DNA of 26,057 nucleotides from a virus, in the IMG/VR virus record IMGVR_UViG_3300009620_001863, positions 1 to 26,057 of that record. One strand, given 5' to 3'. The stretch's first letter is position 1. Each line of letters opens with the position of its first letter. The notes under the pieces are model-generated. The model was not told the DNA's origin, made no database searches, and was given only the letters and a program-made list of their open reading frames with translations. Position numbers and translations under genes: made by a program. Positions 8,447 to 13,553 of this stretch are shown piece after piece.

Positions 8447-8844
8447 TTTTTTTCCACCTCCTCCACCATTCCCAAGCCTTCCGTAATCGCGTTTGCAATT
8501 TCCATACGAACATCGCCTGGAATGCGAGAGAGCGTTTTATCCGCAATACGCCTTTTACTGCCAGCTCCTTTTGCGGAAAAGTGGAGATCGGGCCCCCCCG
8601 GAGGGAAGTTTTCCCAGCGGATCAGCCCCACATTCAGGATAGCCATCACCCTCTCACCTGTTTTGGCTGTAGCAGAGGCTTCTCCGCCCCCTAAGTCGAT
8701 GTTTAGAAAGGAGTCCGTCACATACGCCTCCTCTCTCGCCGTCAGTGGGCGGATGATGAACTTGGATTGCTTGTCTTCTTCCAGTTCGCGATCACACTCA
8801 GCGAGGTAAGTGTATTCCTTCGTCGGGTCAATGGGGAGTACCAT
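8410..8844 (-). CDS. Tail assembly chaperone G (zero-frame product)
   Basis: This 144-aa acidic protein begins MVLPIDPTKEYTYLAE and carries a typical chaperone segment, FIIRPLTAREEAYVTDSF, close to phage tail-assembly chaperone families in which the N-terminal region contains a conserved RPLT-type motif. It lies two reading frames before the tape measure, exactly where lambda gpG sits. Near its end the message holds the -1 slippery heptamer, so a minority of ribosomes should make a G-T fusion. Normal termination adds SESQSGASAEA after Asn133. The start ATG (8842-8844) has an AAGG about 9 nt upstream, better than most starts in this window, and follows the largest gap near the tail genes (51 bp). 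Confidence 0.85.
   Translation of the reverse strand: MVLPIDPTKEYTYLAECDRELEEDKQSKFIIRPLTAREEAYVTDSFLNIDLGGGEASATAKTGERVMAILNVGLIRWENFPPGGPDLHFSAKGAGSKRRIADKTLSRIPGDVRMEIANAITEGLGMVEEVEKNSESQSGASAEA
8446..8452 (-). promoter_or_regulatory. Programmed -1 ribosomal frameshift slippery site, A AAA AAC
   Basis: On the minus strand the G reading frame reads GAA AAA AAC, so the heptamer A AAA AAC lies exactly in the X XXY YYZ phase used for simultaneous -1 slippage. Eleven codons later the zero frame stops at TAG (8410-8412). The -1 frame continues into the T domain up to 7937. Eleven nucleotides after the heptamer, a 7-bp stem (GTCTGGG with CCTAGAC, one G-U pair, 8408-8434) could act as the stimulatory structure. 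Both site and position match the conserved G/G-T frameshift of siphophages. Confidence 0.88.
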
Positions 8845-8858
8845 AAGCAGAACCTTAC

Positions 8859-8875
8859 CGATGCTCTGGGCATCG
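8859..8875 (-). promoter_or_regulatory. Perfect inverted repeat just upstream of the chaperone G start
   Basis: CGATGC and GCATCG form a perfect 6-bp stem around a 5-nt loop, placed 15 bp before the ATG of gene G and just before its ribosome binding site. No U-run follows, so it is not an intrinsic terminator. It may be an operator half-site pair or an RNA hairpin that affects translation. A TTGACT box at 8876-8881 precedes it, but I see no matching -10 box. Function is unproven. Confidence 0.3.
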
Positions 8876-8884
8876 AGTCAATAT

Positions 8885-8910
8885 AAAAAGGTGGGCTAGT
8901 CGTCCCCCAC
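8885..8910 (-). terminator. Candidate intrinsic terminator at the end of the SprT-like gene
   Basis: On the minus strand GTGGG (8910-8906) can pair with CCCAC (8895-8891) around a 10-nt loop, followed by C and then TTTTT (8889-8885). The hairpin overlaps the stop codon of the SprT-like gene. The stem is short (5 bp) and the loop large, so termination would be weak or partial. It would separate the DNA-metabolism island from the chaperone/tape measure genes. Confidence 0.4.
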
Positions 8911-9255
8911 TGCGGCTTGGTACACTCGGCTAAAGGCAACTCCCCATTCTGGCCCATGGGATTCACCAGCCGGACAACTAGACCAGCACAGGGCATGGGC
9001 ATATTCGTGGAGTAGCGTGTCCTTGGCCATGAGGAAGTCCATCCCCTGGGAGATGACAATAAGGAAGTGCCTTTTGCCCTTTTGTGGGCGCTTTAGGTCG
9101 CAGTATCCATACTCCGTCTTCAACTGCACGAGGCGAATCCGAACGGGGTTCTCACAGGGGAGTTCCTCCTGCAAGTAGTCCAGGACGGCAACTAAGCATT
9201 TCCTGTACTCAGGCGTTCCGGGGCGTGGAGCGGGCTTAAATTTCGGCGCAGGCAT
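8896..9255 (-). CDS. SprT-like zinc metalloprotease
   Basis: This 119-aa protein contains HEYAH at residues 83-87, the HExxH zinc and catalytic motif, followed by SHGPEWG at 99-105. In SprT/SPRTN-like proteins the His of that second segment is the third zinc ligand and Trp packs next to it. The length suits a minimal SprT-like (minigluzincin) domain with no accessory DNA-binding part. Cellular relatives cut DNA-protein crosslinks; in phages the substrate is usually unknown. The gene start overlaps the end of the metallophosphoesterase gene by 20 bp and has a purine-rich GAGAGAG just upstream. A DNA repair or virion-processing role is inference. Confidence 0.85.
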   Translation of the reverse strand: MPAPKFKPAPRPGTPEYRKCLVAVLDYLQEELPCENPVRIRLVQLKTEYGYCDLKRPQKGKRHFLIVISQGMDFLMAKDTLLHEYAHALCWSSCPAGESHGPEWGVAFSRVYQAAVGDD

Positions 9256-10525
9256 CTCTCTCGCGGTATGTCACGCCGCCAAACTCCGCAATACCTCTCT
9301 TGATGACTACTGGTGTCTGTAATGCGACGCCTTCCTTGGGGAATATCGAGACTACCCCGAATCCGGTAGTCCAAGTGCTTGGGCCCGTCTTGAAGATCTC
9401 CCCGTGGCCAGCGCCGTCTCTAAGGTCATTCTTGGCCATCATCCCGCAGGTCATCCAGTCAGCCCATGGATTGACTACTGTGGGGGTAGATTGGTACTGG
9501 GGGCGGTGGACATGGCCCGACATCCCCGATAGACCGTATTTGTTGAGTTCCTTGTCTGCTGGGAACCTCCCGGCGCTCGTCCCGTGGGTTACCACGAAAC
9601 AGCCCCCGTAAATTTTCCATGTTTGCTTGCTCATCTCTTGGCGGTCGCGCTCGTTCGGCGCGAGGATAGCGTCGTTGGAAACAAGGGAGATTTGCAACTC
9701 TTTCAGGGAAAATAATTCGGCGAAATCGAGACAGGACAATGAGGCGAGCGCAGGGGACACATTGCAGAGATAGCGGATCAATCTGTATTCGTGGTTCCCC
9801 ACTAAAAAATCGATATTCGCGTCGGGGGCCGCCTCTCGGATTGGGCGCAGAATGTTCTCCACCGTCCATGTGATCTCTCCTTGCAGATCGAGCAATTTGT
9901 TGGGATTCTTGGACCAAAATCCCACAGAATTGAAATCTACAACGTCCCCATTGAGGCAAACGACATCCGGTTGCGTCCGACGGCAAACATCAATAAACAC
10001 TTCGAGGGCAAATCTGTCCACCTCAAGTCCGTGGAAATCGGATCCACAGACGAGAAGAATTTCATCCCCCTTATTCTTCCTCTCAAACGCTCCACACCAG
10101 GGGCGCACACTTTCAGCGTAGTATTCCTGGACCGTCTCCTCGCTTTTGAGACGCGCTCGGCGATCTCGATAAGATTTTGTAGTTCTCGTATCTCGAAGGC
10201 CGGATGCTCGCTGGAATTCTTCGTGATTTCCGAAATGGTCGTAAACGATGGTTTCGGGGAAATGCCCGTATTTCTTATATTTTGCTCGACTGCAAGTCCC
10301 CGGGTAAGCAAGTAGTTCATCGTCGGCAACCCGAAGGATGTCACGGATTAGTTCCCCTTCCTTGGCCGCGCTGCCATCCTCCATAAACTTGCGGCGAGCT
10401 TCTGCCGCCTCCTCTGTAGCGGCGGCCAACGCCTCCTTTTTCTCAGCCCTGACGGAAGGAGGACAGTCCTCAAGCCAAGCCCTGAGGCTAGAGTCTTGCG
10501 CCTCAGGTTCTTTTCGCTCTTTCAT
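9236..10525 (-). CDS. Calcineurin-like metallophosphoesterase with N-terminal DNA-binding-like region
   Basis: The 429-aa protein carries the full metallophosphoesterase motif set: SDFHG at 162-166 (D-x-H), NGDVVD at 192-197 (GDxxD), GNHEYR at 243-248, THG at 313-315 and GHVHRP at 337-342. These bind two metal ions and act on phosphodiesters or phosphomonoesters; relatives include Mre11/SbcD nucleases and phage protein phosphatases. Residues 70-130 (PGTCSRAKYKKYG, then HFGNHEEFQRASGL) resemble the small helical repeat often attached to phage nucleases and HNH enzymes, which suggests a nucleic acid substrate. The first 60 residues are charged and helical. GGGAG lies just upstream of the ATG, one of the clearest Shine-Dalgarno sites here. 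The exact substrate cannot be told from sequence. Confidence 0.9.
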   Translation of the reverse strand: MKERKEPEAQDSSLRAWLEDCPPSVRAEKKEALAAATEEAAEARRKFMEDGSAAKEGELIRDILRVADDELLAYPGTCSRAKYKKYGHFPETIVYDHFGNHEEFQRASGLRDTRTTKSYRDRRARLKSEETVQEYYAESVRPWCGAFERKNKGDEILLVCGSDFHGLEVDRFALEVFIDVCRRTQPDVVCLNGDVVDFNSVGFWSKNPNKLLDLQGEITWTVENILRPIREAAPDANIDFLVGNHEYRLIRYLCNVSPALASLSCLDFAELFSLKELQISLVSNDAILAPNERDRQEMSKQTWKIYGGCFVVTHGTSAGRFPADKELNKYGLSGMSGHVHRPQYQSTPTVVNPWADWMTCGMMAKNDLRDGAGHGEIFKTGPSTWTTGFGVVSIFPKEGVALQTPVVIKRGIAEFGGVTYRERDACAEI

Positions 10526-10775
10526 ACAACTCTCCCAGGCATGACCTGGCGTGGCCCCTAAACATATAAAGGCTTAGTGGAAAGCCGTTTGCGGCCAGCC
10601 ACTTATGCAGATCCGTCGGACTGTGTCCAGTGTGCCCTTCGGCGATCGCCTGAAGCCCAGACTCAATCAGGGTTGTCCACGGCTCCCCCACTAGGCACAC
10701 TCTGCACCCAGAGCCCGTCGCTTTCAGCCAATCGTCTAGCGCCTGCCTGTTCGGGAGTTTGGAGTCCTTTGACAT
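10503..10775 (-). CDS. Small Cys-containing helical protein, possible HTH/zinc DNA-binding
   Basis: This 90-aa protein has CRVC near residues 24-27, then a helical region containing TDLHKWLAANGFPLSLYMF followed by HARSC. The order CxxC, a WLxxxGxxLS helix-turn-helix-like segment and a terminal H-x3-C resembles small phage regulatory proteins seen in many genomes, possibly with a zinc site formed by Cys and His. That assignment is by general pattern only. It overlaps the end of the upstream 145-aa gene by 113 bp and the start of the metallophosphoesterase gene by 23 bp. The start could be further downstream than the ATG at 10773-10775, which would shorten the overlap. Confidence 0.65.
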   Translation of the reverse strand: MSKDSKLPNRQALDDWLKATGSGCRVCLVGEPWTTLIESGLQAIAEGHTGHSPTDLHKWLAANGFPLSLYMFRGHARSCLGELYERAKRT

Positions 10776-11100
10776 GAATTAGAGAACGGCGCAACACCGC
10801 CAAAGCTTTCAGAACTTCTGGCGGATCAAGACCTTGCGGCGCTTCGGTATCGAAGATACCCAGTCTGTCCAAGCATTGCATAAGCCATCTTGCAGATTCT
10901 GTTGCATAAATAAGGCGTTCTCGTTCCCAATACAGTCGCCCGATCACAGTTATGCGAATGGCAATTTTCCCGGGCCCCATTTTAATTGGGCCCAAAGACA
11001 GGAGTTCGGGAAGAGATATTGGGCGCCACCACCCAGAAGGCATTTCGTCTATCCGCCTCCCCAGGAACCCCTCATGGGACGCATCTACTTTTATAGCCAC
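10663..11100 (-). CDS. Hypothetical protein in the DNA-metabolism island
   Basis: I do not recognise this 145-aa protein. Its N-terminal half looks like a beta-rich fold with IAIRITVIGRLYWE, followed by a helical segment (SARWLMQCLDRLGIF, then PEVLKALAVLRRSLIHV). The last 38 residues lie within the 113-bp overlap with the next gene and look less structured. It starts with GTG at 11098-11100, overlapping the last codons of the resolvase gene by 10 bp, which suggests coupling to it. No catalytic motif is visible. A DNA-associated function is suggested only by its neighbours. Confidence 0.65.
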   Translation of the reverse strand: MAIKVDASHEGFLGRRIDEMPSGWWRPISLPELLSLGPIKMGPGKIAIRITVIGRLYWERERLIYATESARWLMQCLDRLGIFDTEAPQGLDPPEVLKALAVLRRSLIHVKGLQTPEQAGARRLAESDGLWVQSVPSGGAVDNPD

Positions 11101-11579
11101 TGCCTTCTCCCGTATTCCGCAAGCAACGCCGCGTCCGCGATTCCTTGGTTCACCTTTTTCTTAAGGGGTAAGCCAAGTTCCGGCCAAAGTTCAACGGCGT
11201 GTCGAACAGCCTCCTCTTTAGTTTCCCCCTTGGGGCAGTCGGGAAGCATTTCCTTTTGCCACGCACGGGGTAGCACATTGAGAACGGGAAAACCTCTCAC
11301 CTCAATAATGGCAAGAAGACCCCCATAACCTTTGCCAAAAGTAAACATTGAGGTGACGCCCTGTTTGGGCATCGCGTGTACCCGCTCTATGCAAACACAG
11401 GGATCCATTGATTGGCCTAAATAGTGGTCAATCCGCAGAAAGTCAATGTTTTTGGCCTCGACAAGGGGCATACGAGCCCACCCAACAAGACTCCCTTTGC
11501 GGTCAACCGCCGCCATAGCCCCCTTTATACCAGGGTCTATTCCGAAGAAATATGCCTTCTCCCACCCATCATGGGACAC
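11091..11579 (-). CDS. RuvC-like Holliday junction resolvase (RNase H fold)
   Basis: The 162-aa protein begins with a RuvC signature, FFGIDPGIKGAMAAVD (catalytic Asp15), followed by a strand ending CIERVHAM with Glu65, then KQGVTSMFTFGKGYGGL and VLPRAWQKEML, and closes with NQGIADAALLAEYGRR with Asp149. This order and length match phage RuvC-type resolvases that cut branched DNA during replication, recombination or packaging. The position of the fourth acidic residue of E. coli RuvC (three before Asp149) appears to be Gly here, a difference seen when aligning by eye. It starts at GTG (11577-11579) inside the last codons of the zinc ribbon gene. Its likely role is debranching concatemers before packaging. 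Confidence 0.9.
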   Translation of the reverse strand: MSHDGWEKAYFFGIDPGIKGAMAAVDRKGSLVGWARMPLVEAKNIDFLRIDHYLGQSMDPCVCIERVHAMPKQGVTSMFTFGKGYGGLLAIIEVRGFPVLNVLPRAWQKEMLPDCPKGETKEEAVRHAVELWPELGLPLKKKVNQGIADAALLAEYGRRQWL

Positions 11580-11778
11580 TGGGCTTCCTCCGCTGTTCTA
11601 CGAAAGGGCCCGTGAGCGTGAAGTGGCTTCCTCCGCACTTTTGGCACACCAAGAGGCCGCGCTCTATTCCTCCCCACTCAGTTTCCACATGGTCGCAACG
11701 GACGCAGGAGAGGCCCTTACGGAGCCGCTGTGGTGGACCGTTGGCTGGAGGCTTCGGGGGTGGTTCCTTCTTGCCCAT
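11569..11778 (-). CDS. Small zinc ribbon protein
   Basis: This 69-aa protein has two CxxC knuckles, CVRC at 25-28 and CQKC at 45-48, separated by 16 residues, the spacing of a zinc ribbon. The N-terminus is Pro/Lys-rich and probably unfolded, and the C-terminus ends RRKPSVP. Zinc ribbons of this kind bind nucleic acids or RNA polymerase, or serve as protein adaptors. The gene lies directly before the RuvC-like resolvase and overlaps it by 11 bp, so a shared function in DNA processing is plausible. The ATG is preceded by a pyrimidine-rich stretch without a Shine-Dalgarno. Confidence 0.75.
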   Translation of the reverse strand: MGKKEPPPKPPANGPPQRLRKGLSCVRCDHVETEWGGIERGLLVCQKCGGSHFTLTGPFVEQRRKPSVP

Positions 11779-11796
11779 GGAGAATAAATAGCAAAA

Positions 11797-12117
11797 CTAG
11801 GCCCCTTTTTCTAGTGCTTCTTCCAGAGCGGCACCAGACGCGATCTCATCTAACCTGTTTGCTGTGTCTTCACTTCCGTCCACACCGTTAAACCAGGCGG
11901 TCAAGTGAATGAGCGTTTCGGCCAGGAGCGCATATGAGGGGAAGGGGGTATCACCGGGATCCCTTAACATTCCGCCAAGCTGTTCATGTGCATACTTGGC
12001 AATGGCAACGGCTGCCGCTTCCCCATGCTCGTTCTGGGCCAATTCATGGGCGCGAACCGCTGCCGAAGCCCTGGATATCCAGTATCCGGCCTCAGCCGTC
12101 TTGTCCTGATGGTCCAT
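11797..12117 (-). CDS. Hypothetical helical protein
   Basis: I do not recognise this product, about 106 aa from the ATG at 12115-12117. It looks fully alpha-helical, with ISRASAAVRAHELAQNEHG and SYALLAETLIHLTAWFNGV, and ends in an acidic helix. The frame is open to an earlier ATG at 12156, which would add 13 residues of unstructured look and a 65-bp overlap with the upstream gene; I prefer the later start because it leaves only 26 bp of overlap and the added residues resemble out-of-frame translation. Neither start has a clear ribosome binding site. No function is proposed. Confidence 0.7.
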   Translation of the reverse strand: MDHQDKTAEAGYWISRASAAVRAHELAQNEHGEAAAVAIAKYAHEQLGGMLRDPGDTPFPSYALLAETLIHLTAWFNGVDGSEDTANRLDEIASGAALEEALEKGA

Positions 12118-12439
12118 CGCCGGCGAGGGCGTATTGGATTGCCTGCCGAGAGGCATTATCCATGTTGTCTAAAAGTCCCATATCAGAACCGGATTCCTCG
12201 AACTCCGCGAGGGATTCGAGTACTTGTTCCAAAACGCTCTCTTGGGCGTTTGGCTTCTTCCTCATGCGAACCCACTCCTCCACGGCAGTAGCCATCGAGC
12301 CAGAGGGCTTAGGGGCTTTCTTTTTCGCCTTCTTCTTGGCTTTAGGCTTCGGCGCAGATGGTGCGTCCTCGGCTGGCGCCTCGACAGGTTCTTCTTCAGA
12401 TACCACTTCGGCAACTAGGTCTTTTTTCTCGTCAGTCAT
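12092..12439 (-). CDS. Hypothetical protein with acidic N-terminus and Lys/Ala/Pro-rich linker
   Basis: The 115-aa protein has three visible parts: an acidic N-terminus (EVVSEEEPVEAPAED), a strongly basic Lys/Ala/Pro block around residues 30-47 resembling histone H1-like tails, and a helical acidic C-terminal half (QESVLEQVLESLAEFEES). Such basic blocks bind DNA or negatively charged surfaces, but no family is recognised. The ATG overlaps the stop of the upstream lipobox gene as ATGA, and AAAAGGGG lies about 10 nt upstream inside that gene as a likely ribosome binding site. A similar Lys-rich tail occurs on the protein at the other end of the window (25834-26057). Confidence 0.75.
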   Translation of the reverse strand: MTDEKKDLVAEVVSEEEPVEAPAEDAPSAPKPKAKKKAKKKAPKPSGSMATAVEEWVRMRKKPNAQESVLEQVLESLAEFEESGSDMGLLDNMDNASRQAIQYALAGDGPSGQDG

Positions 12440-12780
12440 TTTTTACCCCTTTTCTTGGGTTTGGAGCGGTTGTCGTACCACTGGCGGATAGCCAAGAAGG
12501 GGATTGCTAAGGCCCCGAAGATGGATGTCCAAAGATTTACCAGTGGAGTTCGGATTGTAGGGAAAAAGAGGACCAAAAGCACACTCAACCAAGCGAATCT
12601 GCTTATTTGGCTCAGGAAACTGCTTGTGGCGGCCACAGCGCCTTCTTCTATTACTCCTGCGTCTACTTGAGCAGGGGAACCTCCCAGAAATGAGGGGATA
12701 GGGAAGATGCTACAGGCTGCGAGCCCAAGAAGCGCGAATAGTCCCAGTGTGACCAAGAGTCGTGTGGGCGTCCAATTCAT
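12436..12780 (-). CDS. Lipobox-containing membrane protein, possible lysis function
   Basis: This 114-aa protein begins with a hydrophobic signal (residues 7-22) ending in LAAC at 20-23, a good lipobox with Cys23 as the lipidation site. Two further hydrophobic segments follow, near 62-76 and 83-98, and the C-terminus is basic (KPKKRGKK). The mix of lipobox and transmembrane segments suggests an inner-membrane protein. Together with the upstream 59-aa single-TM protein it could form a holin or spanin-like lysis pair, but no endolysin is recognised beside it, so this remains a guess. The ATG overlaps the upstream stop as ATGA. The signal could instead be a plain N-terminal TM helix with a chance Cys. 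Confidence 0.75.
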   Translation of the reverse strand: MNWTPTRLLVTLGLFALLGLAACSIFPIPSFLGGSPAQVDAGVIEEGAVAATSSFLSQISRFAWLSVLLVLFFPTIRTPLVNLWTSIFGALAIPFLAIRQWYDNRSKPKKRGKK

Positions 12781-12956
12781 TGCTCTAATACCGTTATTCT
12801 GACCTCATGGTTATCAACTCGCTGATCGAGTACTTTAATCATGTCGAGAGCGTCTCGGGCGATCCATAGGGCCAAGGCGATCATTGCAGCGGTCGCCCAA
12901 TTTAGGATACGCGCCGTGAGATTGTGGCTTAGCGTCGGGCTATTTGAATTTGCCAT
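12777..12956 (-). CDS. Small single-TM protein with C-terminal coiled-coil segment
   Basis: A 59-aa frame starts with ATG at 12954-12956 and stops with TGA at 12777-12779, overlapping the next gene as ATGA. The product begins MANSNSPTLSHNLTARIL. It has one hydrophobic helix around residues 18-33 (WATAAMIALALWIA), then a heptad-like segment with hydrophobic residues at regular spacing (MIKVLDQRVDNHEVRITVLE). This layout recalls small phage holin or XhlA-like accessory proteins, though in XhlA the TM lies after the coiled coil. The start lies within the last 28 bp of the fibre gene. Without this gene, 12781-12928 would be an unexplained gap in an otherwise gapless operon. Confidence 0.75.
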   Translation of the reverse strand: MANSNSPTLSHNLTARILNWATAAMIALALWIARDALDMIKVLDQRVDNHEVRITVLEQ

Positions 12957-13549
12957 GTCCAGGTGTAGTGTTGGAGGGAAGTGGGACTTCCAGTGCTTTG
13001 AATTGTGCCGACGATGACATCTCCAGAAGCGAGGTCCGTATTGGCTGAAGTCAAGCTAAATGTTTGAGGAATGAGGGCCGTGAACTCGGTGGAGTTGCTG
13101 TCAAGGTCAGCACTACTAATATCCACTCCTTCCGTCGTATTGCGAATGCTACTAACCCATTTCTTTGAGACGCCAGACCCGCTTGTGGTCTGGGTCGAGA
13201 CTAATTTTGCCTCAATTAGAGTTGCGTTGTAGGGCATGATTGCTAAGGGCGCAATCACCTCAGTTGAGTAACTGGCTGACGCAAGGGTGAATTGGTAGGA
13301 GGCGATATAGGGAATATGGATTCCAGTATCTAGGTCACCGAGGATGATCCAGCCGTCATCGTCAGCATTCCTGATCTCAAGGCGTTCTGCTGCGCCTGTG
13401 GTATCAACATAGAACTGGCCAACTACGGGAGAGGTTGGGGCAGAGGTTCCAGAAAAGTTGTCCCGAAGAGTATCGAGAGAATCGTTCCATGTGCCACGCC
13501 CTGTCGAAAGGGAGTCGCTTGCGTTTACGGTTGAGTATGATTGTGTCAT
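12929..13549 (-). CDS. Tail fibre-like protein
   Basis: The 206-aa protein carries, near residues 25-72, the pattern LDTLRDNFSGTSAPTSPVVG, then QFYVDTT and a W-containing strand (DDGWIILGDL). This is a short motif found in many phage tail fibre and virion proteins, where a repeat of the form SAP-P--GQ-W-DT precedes the distal domain. The rest (residues 80-206) is Ser/Thr-rich and beta-like, with WTWQIQIARR at the end. It directly follows the J-like gene, 4 bp after its stop, a normal place for a side fibre or fibre-tip protein. Receptor binding is inference. No Shine-Dalgarno is visible at the ATG. Confidence 0.75.
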   Translation of the reverse strand: MTQSYSTVNASDSLSTGRGTWNDSLDTLRDNFSGTSAPTSPVVGQFYVDTTGAAERLEIRNADDDGWIILGDLDTGIHIPYIASYQFTLASASYSTEVIAPLAIMPYNATLIEAKLVSTQTTSGSGVSKKWVSSIRNTTEGVDISSADLDSNSTEFTALIPQTFSLTSANTDLASGDVIVGTIQSTGSPTSLQHYTWTWQIQIARR

Positions 13550-13553
13550 TGGG

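Noticed and set aside
8875-8884. TATATT and TTGACT boxes upstream of gene G as a sigma70 promoter
   Set aside because: Neither box has a partner at 16-18 bp spacing (the expected -10 reads GTAAGG and the expected -35 reads GGGGGA), so I do not call a promoter.
8742-9059. 105-codon minus-strand frame across the SprT/G boundary
   Set aside because: It overlaps the HExxH coding region and the G gene start in a different frame and shows no recognisable protein pattern.
9459-9986. 175-codon minus-strand frame
   Set aside because: It lies wholly inside the metallophosphoesterase gene, over its catalytic motifs, in another frame, and is Arg/Pro-rich as shadow frames are.
11930-12491. 185-codon plus-strand frame
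   Set aside because: Antisense to the Lys/Ala-rich and helical hypothetical genes, whose starts and stops chain with neighbours by ATGA overlaps.
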